A stretch of DNA of 64,000 nt from JBBTCX01 sp964494205 (GTDB lineage Bacteria; Planctomycetota; Phycisphaerae; UBA1845). Positions 33,908-42,850 of the stretch are shown here, in pieces. The notes below the pieces were generated by a model. The model made no database searches and had not been told where the DNA came from. It saw nothing but the letters and a program-made list of their open reading frames with translations. Each line of letters starts with the position of its first letter. The first letter of the stretch is position 1. The stretch covers positions 310,001-374,000 of the forward strand of contig CAZBRD010000001.1 of the NCBI GenBank assembly GCA_964494205.1. Direction: 5' to 3'. The translations under genes and the position numbers were made by a program.

Positions 33908-35197
33908 TTATGCCTCTGTTCGCCGCACAAACTTATCTCCCGGCAGCCGACGCACCAATCCCTTCAGTTGCAGGCCCGTCAGCGTCGACATCACCTGTCC
34001 GGTGCCAATGCTGACGGTCGCACAAATGGCGTCGGCGTCTTCAGCCCCGGCTACGATCGCATCATACACGATCTGCTCGTGCGGTTGGAGTCGGGCGTAG
34101 GTGAGTGTGGATGGGGTCGAGGTGGTTGTTCTGATGGCGGGCGCTGCCGAATTGGCAAACAAGTCACGCGGCAAACCGGTCGCTTGCGCTCCCGGCTCTG
34201 ATGGCGTATTCGCTCTGGTCGAACCCGCCGGCTCGCCTTCTGCGCGTCGGCGCAATGTGAGGTCCTCAACATCACGGCGCATGATGCGACCGACTTCCTG
34301 CAGCTCGTTAAGAACGTCGTCCAGGCAGGTGATCAGTTTGGCCTTGCCGTCTCGAATCAACGAGTTGGTGCCGGTCGAGACATCGGGGCAATCGATGCGA
34401 CCCGGTAGCGCGAACACCTCGCGGTTGTACTCGCCAGCCAATCGCGCACTGATCAGCGCTCCGCTGCGTTCGCCGGCCTCGATGACGATCACGCCGAGCG
34501 ACAGGCCGACGATGATTCGATTTCGCCGCGGGAAGTTCTTTGCATCCGGGATCGTGTCGACCGGCAGCTCGCTCACCACGGCCCCAGATTTCGCGATGTC
34601 TGCGGCGAGCGATTCATGTTCAGGCGGGTAGATCGTCGCCAAACCCTGCCCCAGCACAGCGATCGTGCGACCGGCTGCATCGAGCGCACCTCGATGAGCG
34701 TGACCATCCACGCCACGGGCCAGACCCGACACAACAGTGAACCCGGCAGCCGCCAGCGCTCGCGAAAAGCGAATCGATTGCTCGCGGCCATAATGCGAAC
34801 AACGCCGCGTGCCGACGATGGCGACCGCCACCGCGTCCGTCGGTTCGATGTTCCCCTTCACATACAAACAGATTGGCGGGTCGGTGATGTTGAGCAAGGG
34901 CTTCGGAAAATCCGCGTCTTCCCAGCAGAGGATTCGCACCCCGCATTCGCCGGCGCGTTGGACTTCCTCATCAACTAGCGTGTCCCGCCGCGATTCAAAA
35001 ATGGACTGCGCCGTCTTCGGACCGATTCCTTCCACTCGCTGCAATTCGCCGACTGAGGCGGAGAGAATATTTTCCACCGCGCCGAAATGCGAGATCAAGT
35101 TTTTCATCCGAATAGGCCCGACGTCGGGCGTTAGATGAAGGCGCAGGTAGTCGCGACCTTTGGCGGAGATGAACTGGTTGGATTGCGTCGTAGACAT
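33908..35197 (-). CDS. dprA: DNA processing protein DprA
   Basis: DprA binds single-stranded DNA and loads RecA during natural transformation. The 429-residue protein has an N-terminal helix-hairpin-helix segment (VGELQRVEGIGPKTAQSI), the Rossmann-like DprA domain with VAIVGTRRCSHYGREQSIRF and VSGLARGVDGHAHRGAL, and a C-terminal winged-helix-like segment (about 370-429). I chose MSTTQ at 35197; the frame extends eight residues further upstream. No other competence gene is adjacent. Confidence 0.95.
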   Translation of the reverse strand: MSTTQSNQFISAKGRDYLRLHLTPDVGPIRMKNLISHFGAVENILSASVGELQRVEGIGPKTAQSIFESRRDTLVDEEVQRAGECGVRILCWEDADFPKPLLNITDPPICLYVKGNIEPTDAVAVAIVGTRRCSHYGREQSIRFSRALAAAGFTVVSGLARGVDGHAHRGALDAAGRTIAVLGQGLATIYPPEHESLAADIAKSGAVVSELPVDTIPDAKNFPRRNRIIVGLSLGVIVIEAGERSGALISARLAGEYNREVFALPGRIDCPDVSTGTNSLIRDGKAKLITCLDDVLNELQEVGRIMRRDVEDLTLRRRAEGEPAGSTRANTPSEPGAQATGLPRDLFANSAAPAIRTTTSTPSTLTYARLQPHEQIVYDAIVAGAEDADAICATVSIGTGQVMSTLTGLQLKGLVRRLPGDKFVRRTEA

Positions 35198-35290
35198 TGT
35201 CAATCTTACTCGACCGGCCAATGACTAAGTGTAAACGGTTTGGCTCGAGCAGGAAACGGTTGTCGCGGATCAGACAAGTACGAGTGCACT

Positions 35291-37804
35291 TCAGGTTGAA
35301 TAGCTACTTTTCGGTGGAAACAAAGAGGCGGCAATCAGCGCGACGGCATAGATGGCAGCCCCCACGTACATCACCATCGTGAATCCCACGAACATCGCGA
35401 GTGCCATTGACATGACAGTGCCGAAGACAGTCGCACAGGCGTTCACGCACCAACCCCACGCGGGCAGTTGCGGGTGATACAATTCAGCCAGTCGCATTCC
35501 GGTGGGAAACGGCATCCCCATTAGAAGAGCGATAGGAATCTGAACGGCGATCGCCACCATGCATCGGAAGAAATGCGAAAGATACATCCAATGAGGTACG
35601 AACGCGTTCAGTATGTAGACGGTTCCAATAGAGGTCATGCATAGCAATAGAAGCACGAGAATTGCCCGCGCGCGAAACCTGTCGGGAAGAATGTGACGAC
35701 TAAGTTCGCTACCGAACCCGCAGAAAACCAGCAGACTGAATAACGTGATCGACATGGCGTAAACCGGCCCGCCGACAAACACCATTAGCTTCTGCATGAC
35801 CATGATTTCGATAGCGATGAACGCCAATCCGATCGCGGCGAAGTAGATCAGGGTACAGAATGTTGCGCGATTGCGCGGAATCTTCGCCTGTCGCTTGCGA
35901 AGGGGAAGCGCGATGCACAATCCGCCAAGCAGCATGATTTGCACGGCCGACACAATCAGAATCACCAGACCAAGAGGAAGGCGATTCACTATGTCGCCAC
36001 CAAGGGTCGCGCGGAAGGGATTCTTCAACTCAGCCAGACGGTAGAAATTGAAAAAAAACGGCTGATCGTCAACAGTTGGCGTGATGTTGTAACGGTGATT
36101 CGCGATGAATGACGCGAATTCATCGCCCTTAAGCCGCATCGCTTTGTCAAAGTCGCGCGCACACACAGCGGGTCCATAGTCCTTTGTTCCTTCAATGGCG
36201 TCATAGATCCCGCCCTCCTGATAGGGGACAAACGGATCGTAAATGATGTCAAATTGGAGACGCTCGGCCCATGCACGCAACCATTCGACTTCCGGTTGTG
36301 TGAATGGAGCCAACTTAATCAATGTTTCGGCCCACGGTTCTCGATCAAACCAGCCGGGAGCTGCCAGAACCATGATGTGATGTTGTGCATCCTGGATGCC
36401 GCGAAGCTCTAATGCGCGGCGCGCTGTAACTGCCAATCGAATGCTCTCGCGCGGCGGCGTAAACACCCAGCGTGAAAAACCAAGAATGCCGTCGTCTGAC
36501 AAGTGATTGAAGTAATCATTCATCGCCTCGACGGTGTAAAGATAATTTTCGCTCAGGGCATATGCACCGGATGCAAGTGCGGTGAACGTGTCCACTCCAC
36601 TCAACTGAATAACATCAAATTTGCGGTCAGTTCGCGTCAGGTAATGCCGCCCCTCGGCGCAGATCAACTCAACGTCAGGCCGACGATATAACCCGCCCGC
36701 GAAGTCGTTGAACTTGTCCTTCACATAGTCGATCGTCCAGGGGTTGATGTCTACACCGGTAGGCTTGGCGCCATAGTGCAATGCGATGGCCATATCCACA
36801 CCGCCACCAGGACCGATGACGAGCGCTTTTGCCTCCGAACGCAGCATGTAGGCTGCACCTTGCATGTAATGACCCAGCAATGCCTCTTTCGTAGGGTCAG
36901 AGTCCTGCAGCTTTACAATACCCGTAAACGCAGCTCCATCTTGATACATACCCATGTAAGATACGGGCGGATGTGTCTTGTCCCATGTACGCGATAAAGC
37001 GCCGCCAAAGCTGAGATATTCTTGGTCCTCGGGTAATACGTCGACCCGCGCCACAACGTGCCAGCGGAAATCGGTCGCGCGATGATTCGGAATCTTTGAG
37101 TCTGGAATCGGCACCGGTACAAAGTTGGGTCGAATGAGGGTTACCGCAGCCAATCCCGCCGCAATGACGAAAGTAAAAACACTTGGCCAATGCAGTCCTC
37201 GCGCGTGCGACCGTGCGATAGCAATCGCTATCAACGCCGCGATCGCAGCCACTCCGAAGATCGTAAACGTGGCACCAAGGTAATTGATCGCGAACAGTGC
37301 GAGCAGGCTGCCAATGCCCGCTCCGACTAGATCAAAAAAGTAGAGACGGCTGATGCGCTCGCCGCCTTTGCTCAACAAGTAGCCAAGACAGATTCCACCA
37401 AAAAAGAACGGAGTGGCTGCAAACGCCAAAAGCATGAATAGTCCGAAAACCTGCGACCAGTCACGGTGCAGATGGATTTCCATCACATCGAAGTTTGTCT
37501 TTGTGGTACACAAGAAGCCCAGCAAAGTAGCCAGGCTAAAGAGCCATGCACACTTGATGAGCAGCGCCGGTTTCACGGTTTTTTCTGCAAAGGCGGGATG
37601 AACGGTTAGCAATGATCCGGCAGCCCCGAACCCAAGCAAAGCCAAGCCTATGATCAGATAGGTAAAATGATGGTAAGTCATGACCGAGAAGACTCGTGTC
37701 AGTGAGACTTCCAGCATGAGGACACACATGGCAAGTAGGAACGTAGAGAGGCAGGCGGCGCGGGCTGAGAGTGGCTTGTCGATGTTCGTGCCAAGTTGAT
37801 CCAC
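35291..37804 (-). CDS. Membrane protein with a spermidine-synthase-like domain
   Basis: The 837-residue protein has about seven N-terminal helices (about residues 16-225), a soluble SAM-type domain with GPGGGVDMAIALHYGAKPTG and a downstream GVD segment as in spermidine synthases (about 240-480), an extra segment, and about six C-terminal helices (about 640-830). The domain order recalls the membrane-bound SpeE-like family of unknown substrate. A donor such as decarboxylated SAM is an inference from the fold. The start is a GTG, giving MDQLGTNIDK. Confidence 0.8.
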   Translation of the reverse strand: MDQLGTNIDKPLSARAACLSTFLLAMCVLMLEVSLTRVFSVMTYHHFTYLIIGLALLGFGAAGSLLTVHPAFAEKTVKPALLIKCAWLFSLATLLGFLCTTKTNFDVMEIHLHRDWSQVFGLFMLLAFAATPFFFGGICLGYLLSKGGERISRLYFFDLVGAGIGSLLALFAINYLGATFTIFGVAAIAALIAIAIARSHARGLHWPSVFTFVIAAGLAAVTLIRPNFVPVPIPDSKIPNHRATDFRWHVVARVDVLPEDQEYLSFGGALSRTWDKTHPPVSYMGMYQDGAAFTGIVKLQDSDPTKEALLGHYMQGAAYMLRSEAKALVIGPGGGVDMAIALHYGAKPTGVDINPWTIDYVKDKFNDFAGGLYRRPDVELICAEGRHYLTRTDRKFDVIQLSGVDTFTALASGAYALSENYLYTVEAMNDYFNHLSDDGILGFSRWVFTPPRESIRLAVTARRALELRGIQDAQHHIMVLAAPGWFDREPWAETLIKLAPFTQPEVEWLRAWAERLQFDIIYDPFVPYQEGGIYDAIEGTKDYGPAVCARDFDKAMRLKGDEFASFIANHRYNITPTVDDQPFFFNFYRLAELKNPFRATLGGDIVNRLPLGLVILIVSAVQIMLLGGLCIALPLRKRQAKIPRNRATFCTLIYFAAIGLAFIAIEIMVMQKLMVFVGGPVYAMSITLFSLLVFCGFGSELSRHILPDRFRARAILVLLLLCMTSIGTVYILNAFVPHWMYLSHFFRCMVAIAVQIPIALLMGMPFPTGMRLAELYHPQLPAWGWCVNACATVFGTVMSMALAMFVGFTMVMYVGAAIYAVALIAASLFPPKSSYST

Positions 37805-37976
37805 GTTGAAGTCCTGAAACTCAATTTCCGCGAAACTGCAATTCCTTCACCCGATTCGTCCGATTGAATCGGCACAAATTCCACTCGAAGTTTGGGCCGC
37901 CATTATAGCACGCAAAATGTGCGTTGCGATTCGACAGTTTGACACAAACAACGCGTATTTCACATGCCCATGCTCC

Positions 37977-38004
37977 TTTACCGACATTTGGTCACAGCTA
38001 TAGT
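37977..38004 (+). promoter_or_regulatory. Candidate promoter for the Kazal-repeat lipoprotein
   Basis: TTTACC (37977-37982) and TATAGT (37999-38004) are 16 bases apart. The predicted start is about 66 bases before the TTG at 38077, which supports that start over an ATG at 37924 located upstream of the promoter. Confidence 0.35.
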
Positions 38005-38076
38005 TCCCGTAGAAGTATCACAGGCCCACTTGCTGTGACGAATCGTGGCACTGGGCTTGGCCAAAGGAGATTTTGC

Positions 38077-38886
38077 TTGAACGCACACTGGGTCAGGAAA
38101 ACCGTTTGTTTGTGTCCCTCGGTCATATTAACCCTGATCGCCGCTTCAGGTTGTCGCGAAGGCGAACCCTGCGGCGGGCTCGCGGGCACGCCCTGCGGTA
38201 TCAATGAGTTTTGCAATTACGACATCGAGGTGCAGTGCGGAGCAGCCGACCAGACCGGCATCTGCACGCGAATCCCCGATGCATGCACGTTGGAGTTTGC
38301 GCCGGTCTGCGGTTGCGATGGGAATACTTACAGCAACGAATGCTCCGCAGCCGCAGCCGGCATCAGCCTCGTTAGCCTTGGAGCGTGCGAAGGCGAAGGT
38401 GAAATATGCGGCGGTCTGCAGGGGCTGACGTGCGAAGAGGGCGAGTACTGCAACTATGCTATCGACGCTCAGTGTGGAGCAGCTGACCAGACAGGGACTT
38501 GCGCTCCGATCGCGGAGAATTGCACGGAAGAGTTCCAACCTGTCTGCGGTTGCGACGACAACACATATGACAACGCCTGCTTTGCCGCAGCAGCCGGTGT
38601 GAGCGTGGCCGCCGAAGGCGAATGCGACGATGACAGTGGTAGCGATCTGCCCCAAGGGGCGATTTGTGGGGGCATCGCCGGCGAAGGTTGCCCTGAGGGG
38701 CAGTATTGCCAATTGCCCGAAGGTCAATGCTGTTGCGACTTCCAGGGCGTCTGCACCGATTTGCCTGAAGCCTGTCCTGAGATTTTTGCTCCTGTCTGCG
38801 GCTGCGACGGGGAAACGTATGACAACGACTGCTTCGCAGCCGCAGCGGGTGCAACCGTCGATCACGAAGGTGCCTGCGAAGGATAA
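38077..38886 (+). CDS. Lipoprotein with three Kazal-type domains
   Basis: The start is a TTG preceded by AAAGGAG seven bases upstream, giving a hydrophobic signal ending in IAASGC, a loose lipobox. The mature part has three Cys-rich repeats. Each ends in a Kazal module of the type CxxxFxPVCGCDGxTYxNxCxAAxAG...C; the first two follow a GGLxG...QCGAADQTG-type Cys-rich unit and the third a variant of it. Kazal domains are serine-protease inhibitors in animals and also occur in some bacteria. The protein may protect the cell surface from proteases. This role is inferred from fold type only. Confidence 0.8.
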   Translation: MNAHWVRKTVCLCPSVILTLIAASGCREGEPCGGLAGTPCGINEFCNYDIEVQCGAADQTGICTRIPDACTLEFAPVCGCDGNTYSNECSAAAAGISLVSLGACEGEGEICGGLQGLTCEEGEYCNYAIDAQCGAADQTGTCAPIAENCTEEFQPVCGCDDNTYDNACFAAAAGVSVAAEGECDDDSGSDLPQGAICGGIAGEGCPEGQYCQLPEGQCCCDFQGVCTDLPEACPEIFAPVCGCDGETYDNDCFAAAAGATVDHEGACEG

Positions 38887-38954
38887 TGGGTCGCCTCGGC
38901 GCTAACATTGGCTTTGGGAACGATCCAAGGCTACGTTGGTGTCGAGGTTGACCG

Positions 38955-41246
38955 ATGTCTGCACCAAAACCAGTTTCATCCGAGTTCTTATGGACTGAGG
39001 AAGGAGACCAAAGACATACACTGGTGGCTGAACTTGCGCCACTGCTGCCGGTGAATCGCACTTACTCCTTCCTCGTCCCGGATGAAATGGTTGAAAACCT
39101 CGCCGTCGGTCAGCGCGTTCGTGTGGCGCTGGGCCGACAAAAGCGTACCGCGATCGGTTACGTCACGTCGATCGATCGCCGACCCTGGGATAGCACGCTT
39201 CGACCGATCGAATCCATCGTGGATGCCCACAGTTTCCTCACGCCGCATCTCATAACACTCGGACGTCAAATCGCGGAACACTACGCCTGCCCGCTGGGAC
39301 GCACGCTGCACGCGCTCACGCCGGAAGCCGTTCGAAAAGAATCCGGCCTGAAATCGGTGCGATATGCAAAGCTCATTCGCACGCGCGAAGAGATCGCCGC
39401 GAGCGGCGTTCGCGTGGGCGGGAAGCGATCAGCCATCATCGATGCGCTAGCTCAAGCAACGGAGCCGATGCGGGTGGATAAATTGCTTGAATCGAGCGGG
39501 ACGTCCACAGCCATACTTCGCTCAATGGCCAAGCTCGGCTGGGTTGAGATCGAGCAGCGAAAAGAACTTCAGGATGAGTTCGCGAGCACCATTCTCCAAG
39601 AAGAGCCAGCTTTCTCACTGAACCAAGAGCAGGCGGCTGCCCTCGATTCCATTCGGCAAACAATGGATGAGAATCGCTTTCGAGTCACGCTGCTTTACGG
39701 CGTGAGCGGTTCGGGGAAAACCGAGGTCTACATCCACGCGATGCGCCGCGCGATCGAGCTGGGCGGCCAAGCCATTCTGCTCATTCCCGAAATCGTGTTG
39801 ACCACGCAACTCGTAAATCGCCTCGCGACACGTTTCCCGCGCGTAGCTGTCGTGCACAGTGGCCTGACCGGCGCGGAGCGGTCGATCATGTTCCGCCACA
39901 TCGCATCCGGGGAGCGGGATGTCGTCATCGGCACACGGAGCGCCGTGTTCGCGCCGTGCCCGAACCTCAAGCTGATTTGCGTCGATGAGGAGCAGGAGCC
40001 GAGCTACAAAAACATGCAGGCCCCTCGATTCCACGTGCGCGACGTAGCCATCATGCGCGCGAAGCTGCTCAATATTCCCGTCGTGCTCGGGTCGGCTACT
40101 CCCTCAATCGAAACCTGGCATCGAAGTCAGACACGTGCGGATCATCAGCGTCTCACGATTCCGCATCGCGTGCGCGAACTTCCGTTGCCGAAAGTTCACC
40201 TCGTCGATATGCGCGACGAATTCGAAGAAATGAAAGCTCCCGTCGTCGTGTCGCGAATCATGGAGCAACTACTCACGCGCACGCTGGAACGCGAAGAACA
40301 GGCGATGATTCTGATGAATCGCCGCGGGTACGCCACACGCGTGTTTTGCCCGGCGTGTCGCACGAACCTCGAATGCCCGAATTGCAAAGTCGGCCTCGTG
40401 GTGCACACATCGAGCGGCCACACGATCTGTCATTATTGTCGCAGAAAAACTGTGACGCCGACGATCTGTCCGAACATCGCGTGCGGTGCGAAGCTGGAAC
40501 ACTTCGGCTTGGGCACGCAAAAAGTCGAAGAGGTACTGCGGTCGAAGTTTCCCAACGCTCGATTGCAACGCGTGGACAGTGACACGATGCGGCACCGATC
40601 GCATTACCAGACGCTTGTCGACGATTTCTCAGCCCGAAAGCTCGACATACTTGTCGGCACGCAGATGATCGCCAAGGGGCTTGATTTTCCGTTTGTTTCG
40701 CTGGTCGGCGTGATGCAAGCCGATGCGATATCACTCGCCAGCGACTTCCGCGCTCAGGAACGATTGTTCCAGTTGATCACGCAGGTCGCGGGCCGCGCGG
40801 GGCGAGGTGATGCACCGGGACAAGTCGTGGTGCAAACGCTGGCGCCTGACCTCCCCGCGCTTACCTTCGCGCTCAACCATGATTATGAAGCCTTTGCCGC
40901 GAGCGAACTCGCTGTTCGCAAACACGTAGGCCTGCCGCCATTCCGCCGACTCGCGCGAATCGTGCTCTCCCATCCGCGCGAAGTAACGACGCGTCGCGAA
41001 GCAGATGAGCTGTACAACCGCGTTCACATGACGATGGAGAATCTCAAAATGGAGCACGCCGATGTGCTTGGCCCCAACCCAGCCGCCCTTTCTCGCCTTC
41101 GCGGGCAATATCGGTACGATCTTCTAATCCGTACGCCCGATGCAACAGCACTCCGTCGACTGCTGCAATCTCTCGAGCAAAACAGGTCGTTGAAGTCAAA
41201 AGCCAAGTCAATCATTGTCGATGTGGATCCTGTATCGCTTGCGTGA
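38955..41246 (+). CDS. priA: Primosomal protein N' (PriA helicase)
   Basis: PriA restarts stalled replication forks. The 763-residue protein has the N-terminal DNA-binding domain, Walker A in GVSGSGKTEVY (about residue 250), motif II as VDEEQEPSYKN, the SATPS motif, a zinc domain with CPAC, CPNC, CHYC and CPNIAC, and C-terminal VAGRAGRGD. The usual DEEH at motif II is DEEQ here. The rest is normal, so it is likely active. Confidence 0.96.
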   Translation: MSAPKPVSSEFLWTEEGDQRHTLVAELAPLLPVNRTYSFLVPDEMVENLAVGQRVRVALGRQKRTAIGYVTSIDRRPWDSTLRPIESIVDAHSFLTPHLITLGRQIAEHYACPLGRTLHALTPEAVRKESGLKSVRYAKLIRTREEIAASGVRVGGKRSAIIDALAQATEPMRVDKLLESSGTSTAILRSMAKLGWVEIEQRKELQDEFASTILQEEPAFSLNQEQAAALDSIRQTMDENRFRVTLLYGVSGSGKTEVYIHAMRRAIELGGQAILLIPEIVLTTQLVNRLATRFPRVAVVHSGLTGAERSIMFRHIASGERDVVIGTRSAVFAPCPNLKLICVDEEQEPSYKNMQAPRFHVRDVAIMRAKLLNIPVVLGSATPSIETWHRSQTRADHQRLTIPHRVRELPLPKVHLVDMRDEFEEMKAPVVVSRIMEQLLTRTLEREEQAMILMNRRGYATRVFCPACRTNLECPNCKVGLVVHTSSGHTICHYCRRKTVTPTICPNIACGAKLEHFGLGTQKVEEVLRSKFPNARLQRVDSDTMRHRSHYQTLVDDFSARKLDILVGTQMIAKGLDFPFVSLVGVMQADAISLASDFRAQERLFQLITQVAGRAGRGDAPGQVVVQTLAPDLPALTFALNHDYEAFAASELAVRKHVGLPPFRRLARIVLSHPREVTTRREADELYNRVHMTMENLKMEHADVLGPNPAALSRLRGQYRYDLLIRTPDATALRRLLQSLEQNRSLKSKAKSIIVDVDPVSLA

Positions 41247-41335
41247 GGATTGCAAAATCAGACAGACGTACTCAGAGGAAGTGCATTGAGAATGGCCTCA
41301 AATCTTGGATAGGCGGATTGGGGTCGAAGTCGATT

Positions 41336-42844
41336 TCAGGGAAGGCAGCCTAATTCGACCATCCGATTGGCTGCCTCTGCGTGATCGGGCAAGGCGGCTC
41401 GCGTTTTCTTGTACCATTCGCAAGCTTCTGCAATCTTCTGGCCAAGGCGGAGTGCCTCCGCCAGCACGAAATAGTTGGCCGATTTTTCCGGGCTTAGTTC
41501 AATCGCCCGCCGCATCGCCGCCTCTGCCTCAGTCGCCCATCCAAGCAGCAATAATGCCCGTCCCTTAGCCGCCAAAGCTGCGACGTCGTTCGGCAATTGC
41601 GTCAGGGCTGCGTCCGCAGCCGCCACTGCCTCGTCGAGGCGCTTCTCAAAAAGAAATAGCTCCGCGCGAGTTACCTTCAGCGGCGGCTCGTCGCCCGAAA
41701 GCAACTCAGCCGCGTCCAGCACTCGATGCCCGTCGCCAGCGCGACCTAACTTGCGGTATATCGACGCCACGTTTTGCGTCATGCCAATGTGCCCGGGCTG
41801 TCGGCGTAGAATTTCCTCCCCCAACTCCAGCAGTCGATCCCAGTCCTGCGAATCCTTCAGACGCGTAAATTCTCTAAGCAGCGACTGCGTAGAATTTGTG
41901 ATAGCGTCCGCCTCAAGAAGCAATGGGTCTCGCGGGCGATGCCAATCCCCGCGCGAAAGATTGCGACAAAGTGCAAATTGCTCCTCCGCACGCTCTGTCT
42001 TACCAAGCTGTTTGTACGTTTCGCCAAGGTGATAGCAGGTCTGAAAATCGCGCGGCCCCAACGTCTGGGCCTTCTGCAAATGTGCTAAGGCCTCCAGCGC
42101 CTGATTCTTCGACAACGCGACCCGCCCCAAACCGGTATATCCAAGCCAGTCCTTCGGACGCAGGTTGATATATTGCTGAAAGTGAACTTCCGCCTCGCCC
42201 AATTTCCCCTTCTCCAGCAGCAACTGACCAAGTCGTGCATGAGTAACGGGATAACTCGAATCAAGCTTCAGACTCGACTGCAACGCGCGAATGGCCTCAT
42301 CCTGTCTGCCGGTATCTTGATAAATACAACCAAGGAAGTACGGCCAACGATAATTATGTGGGTCCGCTTTGGCCGCTAATTCAAAGTACTTTTCCGCGCT
42401 TTGTGTTCCTTGCAGGCTGATGCATATCTTTCCCAGGCGCCCTAACGATTCAGCAGACGGCGACTTCTGCCAATCCGCCAACGCTGAATGAAACGAACTC
42501 AGCACGAACGGGTCTGACATCGCAAATAGCGGCGGCTCTGGAAGCGACTGTACGCGACACCAGTTTCCTAGAGCCTCTAGGTCTGTACGAACGACTTCTT
42601 TCCCATCAGCGCTGATCGATTTTTCGAGACGCGGCAGGGGATTTCCGTGCACCACAGTCGGCAGACGAGTGTCAGAGGCGTTCGGTCGAAGGAAACTCCA
42701 AACCACGAACCCGCACCCGGCCACAATAACCAGGGTGAGGATGATATTCAGAATTCCAAAGCTCTGGCCGGTGTCGGTATTCAGCGGCTTCTTTGAATCG
42801 CGAGCTACTGCCTGGCGTGACTGTTTTGTTCGTCGCGAAGCCAT
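41336..42844 (-). CDS. Membrane-anchored TPR protein
   Basis: The 502-residue protein has one N-terminal membrane helix (about residues 31-50) and about eight tetratricopeptide repeats (about 140-490, for example AEKYFELAAKADPHNYRWPY and TEAEAAMRRAIELSPEKSAN). The domain after the helix probably faces the periplasm. It begins six bases after the ASPIC/UnbV gene stop, so the two genes likely make one message. Confidence 0.8.
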   Translation of the reverse strand: MASRRTKQSRQAVARDSKKPLNTDTGQSFGILNIILTLVIVAGCGFVVWSFLRPNASDTRLPTVVHGNPLPRLEKSISADGKEVVRTDLEALGNWCRVQSLPEPPLFAMSDPFVLSSFHSALADWQKSPSAESLGRLGKICISLQGTQSAEKYFELAAKADPHNYRWPYFLGCIYQDTGRQDEAIRALQSSLKLDSSYPVTHARLGQLLLEKGKLGEAEVHFQQYINLRPKDWLGYTGLGRVALSKNQALEALAHLQKAQTLGPRDFQTCYHLGETYKQLGKTERAEEQFALCRNLSRGDWHRPRDPLLLEADAITNSTQSLLREFTRLKDSQDWDRLLELGEEILRRQPGHIGMTQNVASIYRKLGRAGDGHRVLDAAELLSGDEPPLKVTRAELFLFEKRLDEAVAAADAALTQLPNDVAALAAKGRALLLLGWATEAEAAMRRAIELSPEKSANYFVLAEALRLGQKIAEACEWYKKTRAALPDHAEAANRMVELGCLP

Positions 42845-42850
42845 GGGCGG

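Noticed and set aside
38146..38865. Minus-strand frame of 239 codons
   Set aside because: It mirrors the Cys-rich Kazal gene; the plus strand has the ribosome binding site, signal sequence and repeats.
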